From contig CP142451.1 of assembly GCA_038049695.1 (NCBI GenBank), positions 7,252,001-7,316,000 on the forward strand: a DNA stretch of 64,000 nt, given 5' to 3'. Within the stretch, counting starts at the first letter, position 1. Each line of letters opens with the position of its first letter. Under the pieces are notes generated by a model that was not told where the DNA came from, ran no database searches, and was given only the letters and a program-made list of their open reading frames with translations. Below are positions 24,701 to 36,555 of the stretch, in pieces. Position numbers and translations under genes: made by a program. This DNA is from Cinnamomum chago (Eukaryota; Streptophyta; Magnoliopsida; Laurales; Lauraceae).

Positions 24701-27700
24701 TTGTGGCACTGTTAGTTTCGTATTTCCCAATTCTCTCTCTCAAGATGGAGCCATGATAATCATGCTCAGCTTGTCAAGTGCACTATGCAATATCTTTTGA
24801 TTAAGAAACTTGGAAAATATCTGCTAACTGATCTTTAGTTCCCTCAAATTCTGTGTGAATAATCTTGGATGCCACTTTCTCATATAAAATGACAATCTAC
24901 TTTGATGTGTTTAGATTTATCATAAAGAACTGAATTCTCAGCATTCATGGCTGCTTGATTATATCTCCAAATAGATACATGTGAAGTTTAACTGAATCTC
25001 CCAACTCAGTCAGAAGAGACTTTGTTTTTTTTTTTTTTTTTGAAAATGAGTCAGAAGAGACTTAACCACATGATCTCACAAGTTTCATGAACCATGGCTC
25101 TATACTCTGCATTTACACTAGATCTGGCTCCGACATGTTACTTATGTGGAAAAGTAAGAAGCAACATAAAAAAAAAAAACACGTGCTTCTTATGTTTCCA
25201 CATAACCAGATGACCACCAAAGAAAGTACAGTAACCTTAGGCCTGTAGGCCCTTACAGATTACCCATTGTACCATGGTGGAAAGTTTACACACATATTTT
25301 CCTATAACTTAAATCAGTTGACATTTTTCACCTACAGTATCCTTTTTTTTTTTCCAAAAAAATTTTCACTGCTATTTTATTTCCTTTGTTGATATATACT
25401 GAGCTGTTATTTTCAGATACATCTGGAACAGTGAGAAGGGTTGGGGGAAATTTTAAGGAAAGCTTACGAGACCATGGAGGGCTTGATGCTGTCTTTGATG
25501 TTATTGCAAGTTGCCATTCTGTTATGAAGGTGAGTTGATACTGACTTGTTCTCAGTAGGTATCAATATTATGTCATATATCTTGAAACAGTAACTGTCGA
25601 TTGTCACTACTAATTAATTTCTGTAAGAAGTTAAATATTACAGATTTTTTTCTGCTGCTTTTTTTAAAGTTCTCTGTTCTATATCTTTTCTCTATAGTCA
25701 TCGAAAAATAATAATAATGGAAAAGAAGAAGGAAAAAAATCTGATGTCTATTTGTCTCTAAGAGCAGCTTGGGTTAGTAATCAGACATAATCCCCTTTGT
25801 TCCTATAATCTATGATGCCATGACAAATTATAACTTATAAGACTGTTCATTGGAATAATTTGATTTTTTACTTTATTTTATCATTCTTGGGATGGTTTGT
25901 CTTATATTTTTTCAATCTACCTGTACGTTTGCGTAGTTCAAGGCCCCCAAAACCTTTATAAACTTGTCTTCGGGTGGTATCTGACAGGCCATTCGGGCAG
26001 AGGATTCCCCGGTGGCCATTACATAGTGCTGATAAATGTGGTCACTTTTAATGCTAACCTCCTCTCCCTTCCTCCCTTGGTAAAAAAAGGGGTCCTATTT
26101 ATCTAGCCATTTAATGTCTGTTAGGTTTCTTTTTTTTTTCCTCGCTTTCCATTTTTTTAAATAAGTCTTCTCTGTGTTTTCCCCAATTCAAGCCTACTAA
26201 GAAATGAGGTCTTGTGCATGGAGAAGGTATGATACTGAAGACACTAATCTGTTTTGGGCTGGATATGTTTTTTGTTATATCTTTGTGGGCAGGTGATTGT
26301 TTATAGTCTTCACCCAAAATATCACAGATGTTATTCATTATGCTTATTCTTATTTATCTACCTGCTTCAAGCATCATGCTTTTTAGTTACTTTTGTATTG
26401 CTGAAGTGCATGTTGGAAGTGGCACCGGTTTTCACTGGCTGAGACTGGCCGAGACGTTCTTCTTCTTCTAGAGATGAAATGGGGTTGGGTTTTGCTCCAT
26501 CCTCTGGTTTCAGATTGTTATCTTATGGAAATTTCCTCATATTATTGTTAGCAAGTTATCTCTTTAGTGCGCTTTCCTGGGCATATGCCTTTTGTAATGG
26601 CAGTTTTGGCTTTTGGTTCCCAGATATATGACATATTATACATTTGTTTGTAGAGTTGGGTGAAAGACATTTCACCTTTGTCTCAAGAGTTGAAGGATGA
26701 TGCAGCAGTGGAAAGTTTAGTGCTCCTCTTAAAATGCTTGAAAATAATGGAAAATGCCACGTTTCTAAGCACAGATAATCAGGTACAAGTGAAACATGTT
26801 TCTTCTTATTGACTACCTCCTAATTTCTCTAGTGTTGAACTCTAGTGCCTATTAATAATGGTGGCTTGTTTTTCATTGCAGAACCATTTGCTCAAAATGG
26901 ATGCCAAGTTTAACAGTGAAGGTTCAGCCATGTCTTTTGTTGGGCTCATTTTAAGTTCCATCAAAATTCTTTCAGGTTACTGAACGCTGCAAATTTTTGG
27001 GTTTTCCATATTGCTTTGAGATATAATGTGACATCATCAATCTTACTAAAACTTCTGGCCTATTATGGCCTGCTTATAGTTAATGGCTAAAATTGTTCTG
27101 CAGGTCTTTCTGTGCTTCAAAATTCTTCCTACACTCACAGACATGAAAAATCTGATTATCTTATGGATGGAGAGGATGCTCAATCTTCGAAAGTTCAGTT
27201 GAAAGGTCACAAAGGTCTTCAATAGCTATATTTTTATGTTAATCCCTTTTTGCAGTTATATTTATTGGATGTGATAATTTGATTAGGGGACCTGGTTCCT
27301 TTACAGGATAGCTAACTGAACTTCTGAAGGCAGAGCAATGCCTTTGTGTTTGTATCAAATGTTTTTGTGTTGATGATTGATTCAGTTTTCACTGTTTAAT
27401 TCCATTACAACTTGTCTAGTTTTATCCCTTGTGTTTCTCGTATACTGAATGTTTTTTATCCTTGACTGAGTTGCTTGTGTTTCTCACTGTTTTTGACAAA
27501 AGCCTGCAACACAGTTGGAAGGTACTCATTGTTTTTCTTTGTTTTGATTGGACAAGGTACTCTTGTTGCAATCACAAGGTTTGGGTTCCAGTCATGTTAC
27601 TGATAATTAAGAAAAATAAAATTATGCAGATACCTTAGAGCAAGCAGCTGCATTGTATTCCATTGAGCGAATTTGTGCTGTTGTCAAATAACTAATTTAT

Positions 27701-30700
27701 TAATGATTTAGAAGCATCACTTTGCATCTTCTTGATCTAGGAATGACTTTTCAAACTAGTTTTACTTACTACTAAATTGATTTTCACTAGTCTTAAATAT
27801 TACTTTTGTTGATTTCTATTAAGTTGTTCATAATTCATTGGTGTAATGCTTTCTTAATTCTTCAGGGAGACAGGATGGGGTTTTATCTGGTGATTCTGCT
27901 GGAAAGCTTTGCATCACGGAGAGGGCCTCCCATGTAAAGAGATCCAAAGCATCTCACGAACATCAAAGGTTGTCTACTTCCCAGCCGGGACTTTCTATGT
28001 CTGGTTGTATGAGTACTATGGCATCTGTTTCTGATGTCTTTTCCATTAGTAGCAACTCTGCTCCAACAATTGCATATGGTGAGACATCAAGATGTTCATA
28101 TGGAGGAATCTCCATGTCTGCCAATGGTTCGAAGGTTGACTCCGTTGGCCTGGGCAAGAGATCTCATGTGTCAGACGACAGTATGCATGAAAGATTGGAG
28201 GATAGCCAAGATCCATTTGCATTTGATGAAGATGACATGGAACCCTCAAAGTGGGACTTGTTATCTAAGAAAAACTCAGTATCTCAAACTCATCAGAGCA
28301 TGGAAGCAGAAAGAGAATGGAAGGATGGGTGTGAACGCATGCTGGTAACAAGCAACTGTGACACCAGTGAAGAAAACCATCGATCTTGTGAGAATAGTTC
28401 ATTTCTAGTGGAAGAACAAAGTGATCTTTTGGATGACTGCCTTGTTACTGCTGTCAAGGTATTTGCCATAATTTTCTAACCATTTGCAGTTTTTTTTTTT
28501 TTTCTTTTTATGCTTAATGTTGTATATGCTTATGGTGTATGGACATCCTTTATTTAGTATAATTTACTTCTACTGATACAAATAAAAATAAAAATAAAAC
28601 TAATGTTGTTTATACTCCTAATCACGTGTCTCCATTCTTTCCACATTTAATTATAGTCCATGCTAACTTCCCTTTTCCCACTGGGCTGCTATATTGCCTC
28701 GCACAACTGACTTCCAATGGGTTAAGCAGGGCATGAGCCCTGGTACTCCCCATGGGACTGGATGTCCCTACTTCAATCCATATACTAGCATGGACCACAA
28801 CAAGAACTTTCTATCATCAATCTCAGCTGACTAATAAACCGACCTCCCTTGATTTATCATGTACAAAAATACCATTGTGATATGGGTGCAGTGTTTTTTC
28901 CCATTGAGTTGTACAAATGAGAATAATGTGATAAAAATCCCATGAATTGATCAAATTTTCATGTGTTACTAATATCATTATTGTCATATTATAATTTGGC
29001 CATTGCAAATACAAGCGGGGAAGTGTTAATGACGGTTGAATTTGGGAAAGGCGAGCCCTTTATATGGTTTGACAAATGGGAGCATTTTATCAGAGCTCAC
29101 ATGTATAATAGTAGGGGCCTAACCTTTTTTTCTTAAAATCTAATAACAGTCTGGCTTTTAGGCCTCACATGGGCCCACCTATGATAGATACAACTGTGGG
29201 ATTCTAGTCTGCCTCTAATGGTGAAGACTCCATTGATTCCCTAGGTGAAGACTCCTAGGCACCCCTATCACATGCAGAAAAACTAATTCAGTTCACTTGG
29301 ACCTGTGTTAAGATGTCTTAGGATAACTGAAACTCACAATATCCATCTGTTATCAGTGTATGTCTCACGACGGGACATCAATTCAAATTTTGATCTTGGA
29401 ACTTGCTTTGTTCTTCTTTACAGGTATTGATGAACTTAACAAATGACAATCCTATAGGCTGTCAGCAAATTGCTTCCTGTGGAGGACTGGATACCATGGC
29501 TACTTTGATTACTTGTCATTTCCCGTTGTTTAATTCTTTCTCATTTAAGGATTCCCAAATGTTAGAGGACATCTCGTTCTCTCAATCAAGTGCTGATCCT
29601 GATCATCTAAAGGGCAAACATCTCAGCGATCAAGAATTAGATTTTCTGGTTGTTATTTTGGGCCTGCTTGTGAACTTGGTGGAGAAGGACAAGCGAAACA
29701 GGTTATTTCACTACTACATTTCATTGCCTGCTCTTTTTATTATTGAAGCTTCAGTTGCATGGCTTGCTTGTTCCAACTCAGTGAAGTTTGGATTGTCTCT
29801 ACTTAATTCTGTTCTCTTGGTCTTGATTTACATGTTAGTGCCTGTCCTCTATATATGAATTGTCATCGTTGGCTGGAAGTTTTTGTCATCAATCCAGGCT
29901 ATATGATCTTTAGACATATCTACGATAACCTCGATTTATATTGGTTGTGAGGTATAGGTTTCGCAGTGGCCGCTCCCATTTTAATTATTTTGATGAGGTG
30001 ATCTGAGAAATCTGAGCTGAAACCATAGTGGTCTTTCTTAGCAAGGGGCATGCAGAGTTCCATGAGCTTGTGAGCCACCTCTCTACTGTGATCTACTCAG
30101 AGTAGCATCTGTCACTGATAAAAAAGAAAAAAAAAGAAAAAAAAGAAAAAGAAGCAGCATGCTTTCACATTTTAATCGTGAAGTGATTGTGGAAGGGACT
30201 GAGAATGTTATCGGGTAATTTTTCCAATTCAGAGCCATGTAGGCCATGATTTTGAATTTCAGTATTGGCCACCATTTTGGTGACCATTGAGTCTGTTATG
30301 ACTTGCCAACTCCAAGTGACTGAGTAGGGATCAAATCCGGTGTGACTCGGCCAAGTTCACTTGATTTGATCCAAATTCTAAAACCATGATGTAGACTATG
30401 ATGTAATTGATTGAACTCACAATTTAGTTGTGGCTAAACATTTCACTTAGCAGTGTTTATTGATAAGTGAAACTTACCATGCATTTTCTTGCCAAGAAGG
30501 CATCTAAAGGGAACTTGCTTTATCTAGGGCTCGTTTCAGCTTGAGATATGTACTATTTTTATTTGATTTGCTAAGTTTTTCGGTTATCCTTGGGGGAAAA
30601 TATTCTTTGTTGGTGCCTTGCATGGGTGTGGAATTGCGATTTTTCTTAGCTGAACTTTTAACAGGACTTAGTTGGCTTTTTTTTATTTCACTGGGATAGT

Positions 30701-33631
30701 TTTTTTAACGTGTTCCATGGGTTCTGATGTGAGTGAGTTCAATAACCGTTTGTAGGCCACCTTTTAACTGCTTCCTATGCTTTTTTGTGTTGCATGCCTT
30801 TTTAGTTGGTAATTTCAATCTCCGGTTGATAATGCCAGAGTACATAGAATGGACATGGAAAGCTGGTTGGCTGCTATAGCATTGTCTTCCTCTTTGTTTC
30901 CACCTGGCCCTTTTCTGTTTCCTTTTTAATATAGATGGTCCAAAGTGGCAGCTTTTCCATTTTCATAACATTGTACTTGTAAGAAATATCCTTTCGCTGT
31001 TTATTGTTGATTGCAGAAGTCTGTTTTTGCAGATCACGGCTTGCGGCAGCTACTGTTCCATTGCCTAGATCAGGAGAAACAAAAATGAAACACAGTCAAA
31101 GGGGTGTAATTTCATTATTATGCTCCATATTTTTAGCCAATCAAGGTGCTGGTGAGGCAAGTGGAGAAGGAAGAGAGTTAGCATGGGTGAGGAATTCCTA
31201 TTTATTTGAATTGTTTACATTGCATTTGCTTGAAGTTGCTCTTTTGAATTTGAAAGTAGTTGCGTCTGGTCCTTGCATTTTGAAAATCGAATATGCATGG
31301 GAGTGATACTCAATAAGGAACAATTTAGTTCTTTTTTTTTTAATGGTAACAATTTTATTAAAGCTGTCAAACCTCTATTTTAAAAGCAGAAAAATAAAAT
31401 TTCTTTGGTAATGCTCAATAATCTCTATTGACATGTTACATCAATCTAAGATCACTCTAAGTATTACAAAAGATAAAGTGGGATTACAGAAGAGAATCAA
31501 CCCCAAGGTACACCTGAGTGAGAAAAATGCTCCAATTTCGGTTCTGGTGGTCTTCGCATGTATTGTAATCTGGTGGTGCGTTCGCTGAGATTCCATTGTT
31601 AGAATATAAGCTGACAAGTTTTCTTTAGTAGAATAGTAGACCTCTTTAAGTTGACCATAGATTGATGTGATAAGGCTAAGATGATGATTGTGGATTGTTT
31701 ATTTATAACACACTTCATTTCCTTGATACTGAGTACTTATAATTCTATGGAAATACGGAAAAGGGGAAAAACTGAAGCATTAGCAATCTGTGTAATTGCT
31801 GACCTTTAATTTCTCTACATATGTGCTTTTCATTGTCAATGTCTATCTATCATTGATTATGGCTATCCCTTATACGAGTGGAAATCCCTTAATACTAATA
31901 ATTTACATCTCAACAGAAGAAAACAGGAACTCTCCGAGAAAAAACCTCCCAAAGAACAAGCATGCCCAAGAGGAAACATCTAAATGCAAACCATCTTTGT
32001 ATTGGACGATGATAACCCTTGAACTGACAGCTTAGATATGTGGGCATTAAGGAAACTTTAGCAACAGTGCAGGAAATGGAAAGAATGAAAAAAAGAAGAA
32101 AGGCAATTTATAGTTTCTGGACACCTTCCTGAGCTCAGTACGCTATTGTGACCTAATAGATCGACTCTATTGGACTAAGGTACAATTGGACTAAGGGACA
32201 ATTGTGCCCACATATATGCAGTGGTTCCCGTCAACTATATATTTTTCGCCCACCAAATGAGCAAACCACTGTAATTTTTTATGTTCTTATTTATATTTCT
32301 GTGGGTGGGTGGGCAGCATCCATGCTGGATGGGTTTCATTTTCTCCTTTATTGTGTTCTTTGATAACTGTGCCATGTCAACATGTGTGTGACTGAATAGG
32401 CTTCTTTTAGTTCTTTCTGCATCTTAGTCACTTAACTGGATGGCAAATATCTAATAGTGTGAGCCTGACCCATGTTGCAGTTTCAATTTTCAAACCCCAA
32501 CTGGCTGGCCACAACCATGGAGCCCTTACCCATGTATGCTTATCTGATGTATACAAAAGAAAATGTCAAGTTGATGAAGATGGTGGTTAGCATCACATTT
32601 TTTCAAATGACTTGTCCTTTTCATTTAGAGTGAACTCAAGGGAAGCATAATTGGAAATACCTTGGCCATCTACTTCCTCACCTAATTTATGAATTATTGG
32701 AAAAATATCTGATTTGATTGAGTGTTACAAACCATAATTCTGCTCAGTTCCTTGCTTTTGGAATGAAACTTGTCTGTGGATTGATATGGAGAGGTGCCAG
32801 AACATTCAAATGCTAACACTAATAATAAAAAAATAATAGCAATAATTGTTATTCTTGTTGTTACTATTATGTGATGACAATTTATTTTATTTCCTTCATA
32901 GCGCCAAGGGCATGTCTTCTCTCTGTGGTAGATATTATGTGATGACAGTTTATTTTATTTCCTACATAGTGCCAAGTGCATGTCTTCTCTCTGTGGTAGA
33001 TTTCATTTTATTTCCTTCAAAGTGCCAAGTGCATGTCTTCTCTCTGTGGTAGACTTCATTTTAGATTTTCTATCATGTTTGAACAGAATGACGAAGCGGC
33101 TATGTTGCAAGGAGAACATGAAGCAGAGAAAATGATCGTTGAGGCTTATGCAGCCCTGCTGCTCGCATTCCTTTCGACAGAAAGGTTTGTATTATGTATT
33201 TCATTTTCATCATTCTTATACAAAGCATTCACGCCCTTAATGATTCACTGCAAACAGTTTGAACGTACGCGAGTCTATTGCTGACTGCCTTCCAGATGGG
33301 AACCTGGAAATTCTCATTCCCGTTCTGGAGAGATTTGTGGTAGGTTCTTAAATAATTTAAGTTGTGTTATTGTCCCAATTTTCCCTTGATTTAATTTTTC
33401 GTTGTTCATTTTTTCATTGCCTTTGAAATTAATTCAAGTCTTGGCATCTTAAAGGTCTTTTTTTTTTTTCTTCCTCCCTCTCTTTTTCTTTCCCATTGAT
33501 ACATCAAATGGATTCTCTTGGGGCTAATGGGTTCTAACATTTTTCAGGCCTTCCATCTGACCTTGAACATGATATCACCAGAAACACACGCAGCTGTTTG
33601 TGAAGTAATTGAATCTTGCAGAGGGCCATAG
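18797..33631 (+). CDS. WAPL: Wings apart-like protein (WAPL), cohesin release factor
   Basis: Thirteen exons: 18797-19308, 20497-20596, 23465-23804, 25417-25529, 26654-26782, 26882-26975, 27104-27214, 27866-28458, 29424-29701, 31033-31186, 33087-33184, 33258-33339, 33548-33631. All have GT..AG borders and all phases join to 2688 nt, 895 residues, close to Arabidopsis WAPL1. The protein opens MIVRTYARRNR, then a Ser/Pro and basic region, then the WAPL domain from about residue 110 (LMEAQEFGEMMEHVDEVNFA, RIRRASLLSLLSIC). A Ser-rich middle in exon 8 ends in the plant-conserved DSQDPFAFDEDDMEPSKWDL, and the C-terminus has EAEKMIVEAYAALLLAFLS and IPVLERFVAFHLTLNMISPE before IESCRGP and the stop. 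WAPL removes cohesin from chromosome arms in mitosis and meiosis (family knowledge). Two in-frame donors nine bases apart (27205 or 27214) end exon 7. Exon 10 has a second AG 16 bases upstream that would shift the frame. No breaks were seen; the gene looks functional. Confidence 0.95.
21041..22125. mobile_element. Non-autonomous hAT element, 1085 bp, in WAPL intron 2
   Basis: Ends TTGAGGTGGC and (complement of the right end) TAGAGGTGGC, followed by inverted ACCCGACCC / GGGTCGGGT-rich arms. It is flanked by the exact 8-bp duplication GTTGTTTG (21033-21040 and 22126-22133). No transposase. Confidence 0.9.
24480..25245 (-). mobile_element. Ty1/copia remnant in WAPL intron 3
   Basis: The minus strand reads as the C-terminal RNase H part of a copia polyprotein: GYCTFFGGHLV, then ARSSVNAEYRAMVHETCEIM, then AAMNAENSVLYDKSKHIKVD, in the usual order. 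The part below 24740 may be its 3' LTR. It is old, with several breaks, and only this end remains. A short tail-only retroposon lies within it, and a strong inverted repeat (about 25139-25207, TTATGTGGAAA arms) interrupts the coding order. The orientation is opposite to WAPL. Confidence 0.75.
25023..25048 (-). mobile_element. 26-bp tail-only retroposon insertion
   Basis: A T-rich block of 26 bases lies between two exact copies of the 15-base string AGTCAGAAGAGACTT (25008-25022 and 25049-25063). That is the signature of target-primed insertion of little more than a poly(A) tail on the minus strand, inside the older copia remnant. Confidence 0.75.
32871..33059. repeat. Three-unit minisatellite ahead of WAPL exon 11
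   Basis: Units of about 68, 64 and 57 bases start at 32871, 32939 and 33003. Each ends with TGCATGTCTTCTCTCTGTGGTAGA or a close variant, a pyrimidine tract plus AG that looks like a plant 3' splice site. The last unit ends 27 bases before exon 11. Confidence 0.9.
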
Positions 33632-34072
33632 ATTGTGGATATTCTCCATACCACTATCCTCAAGATAAACCCACTTGCGATGGCAGAGCATGTCATGTTA
33701 GGTGCCCTTAGAGTTCGATTTTAAGGATGGCTATTATTTTAGCCAGAAAACTTGTGTGGATCTCATACACCAGGGCAAAACCAGCTGTTCTGATTCGATG
33801 TGACCGAGCTGTGGAAGTCTATACTGAATTGAATACTTCGAAGATGTATTGTATTTATTTGAATGCAAGTGTATTTGTATCAAGTGTAATTTTTGGCGTT
33901 TCTATTCTTGATTTAGTTGTTTACCCCTCCCTTTCCTTCTTCGTATCTTTTGAAGAGCAAGTGATGATTGAGGATTGCCATGTATATTTGTGTGTGGATG
34001 TGATTGTAGTTTCTGAGGGTCACCAGGGTGTTTAAGAAGTGTTCCATATTCTGCAGTACAGAGAATGTTGGT
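33632..34072 (+). other. WAPL 3' UTR and downstream DNA
   Basis: Follows the WAPL stop. No canonical AATAAA is seen; AT-rich poly(A)-signal-like stretches near 33850-33900 (TGTATTTATTTGAATG) may serve. The exact 3' end is unknown. Confidence 0.4.
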
Positions 34073-34236
34073 AAGGATTTGCCCCAATGTCCGTATAACA
34101 ACAAGATGATCTGCTGAAATTTTCACAAAATAGACACTCATGCTCTGCTGCTGTTTAAGGATTTGCCTGATGTCCGTCCGTAGTGTTATGCACTCGCTGA
34201 AAATTTTGTTTAGTAGGCACTCGTTCTCTGCTGCTT
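34073..34236. repeat. Two-copy tandem duplication (~80 bp)
   Basis: Copy 1 (34073-34156) and copy 2 (34157-34236) share AAGGATTTGCC, ATGTCCGT, CGCTGAAA/TGCTGAAA, TAG.CACTC and TCTGCTGCT, with clear divergence. Lies just past WAPL. Confidence 0.8.
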
Positions 34237-34680
34237 ATATTAGAAAGTCTTGTGTGGGCGAGTACGTGTGCGCGTTCCCTAGGCCACTGGGATTGACCCC
34301 TTCCCAAATGTTACAACTCACAAGCATCAAATCCCAATGACTTTTATTACTGTTGGATTAAAATCCTTCTGAAATCATAAATTTGATTGCTTGTGATCAA
34401 GGGTTTAGGATGATCTAACGGGTAGGAAATTTTGAACATGGGTAGGCCCATGATTGTTGTGGGCCCCACAAGGAATCTGTACAAGAAGGTCCATGTAGAG
34501 AGTCCACATGGAGGGAAGGGAAGTGATCTTTTTTTCTTTTTCTTTTTCTGGTAGGATTACTAGGATGATTGATGATGCAGACAGATCAAACCATCCTAGT
34601 GTTATGGGATTGATCTTATTCTCAAGATTGAGAATCAAAAATTATCATGAAAAGCTTACATGGTGATGATTTGATGAAAA

Positions 34681-35293
34681 TGGCTTGAAGCCATCGAGCA
34701 GATGTTTGATGAATACTACAAGGAGGTTCCTGATGAGTGGAAAGAAGGTCAAGTTAGTAACATCGAGCTGTCTCTTTGGTGGGCACAAACCAAAGCCACA
34801 AGGAAGAGACCGGGTTAATCAATCAAGTATATGCTTAGTTTCTCCAACTCATTGCACTGCGCATAATGACTTGAATGAGTGCAAGGAGATGGCGTGTACT
34901 TCATGGAAGGACTTAGCCATACATGCTTCTGATTATTAGGCTTGCTTTGGTCCAACCTTTACTACCCCAAAGGCTTTGTAGATAAATGAGGCTCAAGAAA
35001 AAAGTGCGCTAAGCAGCAGCCACATCTTGATGAACCAAATTATGCAAGACAAGGATAGCAGCAGCAGCTAATCTAAAGTGGAGCCCATCCAACTGCAAAA
35101 CTGCTACTTAAGCACCGGATCAAGGGTCCGCATTGAAGGGGAAGATGACAAAGCCGGGCAACGGAATATCTGTAGCTTCAAATACAACAAAATTGACAAT
35201 ATTTCATCAAAGTATCAGAAGTGTGCTGTTTATGATGACGATGGTGATGAGAGTTGGATAGATAGTGAGAAGAGTGGTCTCTCATACGACTAA
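34681..35293 (+). pseudogene. Unidentified coding-like remnant
   Basis: Segments with coding texture appear in different frames: 34701-34815 reads EQMFDEYYKEVPDEWKEGQ in one frame, while 34741-34835 reads GKKVKLVTSSCLFGGHKPKP in another, and 35078-35293 ends with CAVYDDDGDESWIDSEKSGL before a stop. I do not recognise a family. It may be a decayed retrocopy or captured gene, or spliced exons of a small gene; the order and frame changes argue for decay. It lies between the convergent WAPL and U2AF65 genes. Confidence 0.3.
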
Positions 35294-36289
35294 GGGGAAG
35301 CTGCGGCAAAACATCCTTGGTCGAATTTAATTTTATGGTTAGCGAGGTAATACTTCCACCATCGTCGCTTGATTCATTTTTCCATCAGCAGTATTTATTT
35401 CAATAATGTGATGTGCAGCTTGATTCCTGAAATGGATGCCATTTACATACTGTTTGGTCGACCAGAGGGAAATTTAACAAGAGAACCACTCTCACCATGA
35501 GTATTGAAATACATCACATATTGTGCTCGAACCCATACATGAACGGATTCCATCCAAGTTGGTTGTCAAGAGCCAAAATCTGGAAGGTATAAAAGAAATG
35601 CTTTGTTTCATGTGCTAATTGAAAAGTCAAGGGGGCACGTAACAACCATGCAGGCCATTTACTGCTGGGACTCAAACGGCATGCAAGCTCTGAGAAAGGA
35701 GGCTGGGAGATGGGATTCAGGACAAACTAAGAGTTGAACTAATCTACTACCATTGATTGCAGAAAATATCATTTTGAGTAGGCAAATGGAGTCCGGGAGA
35801 TGGGAGGCAACATTTTGCAACTCGGATGGGTCCAAACCTGAAACCTCCATGGCCCGACTAGACCAATATTGAAATTCAGGTTGGACTTGGTTAGGTTTGA
35901 GTTGGGCTTGGTTCTAGATTTTGAAACCCACATGGAATTCAGGTCAGGTTTGGGCTTCAGGCTACGATGGACCTGGGCATCCGGCCTTTCTACAAACATA
36001 TGTATATAGGACCCTATATACTACAACAAATATCCAACCTCACCACCTCCGAAAAGCAAACCAAACAGAGAAATTTAGGTACGCAACCCGACCAGTGTCA
36101 ACCCATCTAACCGACTTGCACTCAGGTAGGGAATTCAAAATTTGGGTCAGGCTCAGATGGATTTTGTTCAGGTCAGCTTTGAGTTTACCTGCAAACAATA
36201 ATCGAGCTTGGATTGAGCCAAAATACCCAAACCAATCCACCTGAGTTGCATCCCCGACATGGATGCAGCTTATCAAAAGTTATGGAAAC
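35294..36289. other. Intergenic stretch between WAPL and U2AF65
   Basis: Contains a patch rich in 'aggtttgggcttgg' and 'caggttgg' type words (35870-35960), which recalls the subterminal parts of hAT-like elements, but no ends could be paired. No gene. Confidence 0.4.
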
Positions 36290-36555
36290 AGAAGCACCAG
36301 CAGGGTGAATACTCGATTGGTACAAGAGATTGTAAAACACGGAACAGCAACACAATTAAACTTGAAATTGATAATGATACATTACTAAAAATAGAAATTA
36401 GAAATGACAACTGATTAAATGGAAACAAAAACAAAACCCATTTGGCAGATGGAACAGCTGAAAACTGTACAGAAAAGGCCCTCATAGACCACCCCCTACC
36501 AGTCTACTTTCATTTCATCTTGCAATTATTAATTTTCAGCTCCTAAATATTTGTT
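36290..36555 (-). other. Probable 3' UTR of U2AF65
   Basis: Directly downstream of the U2AF65 stop on the minus strand; AT-rich with no competing feature. The poly(A) site is not determined. Confidence 0.45.
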
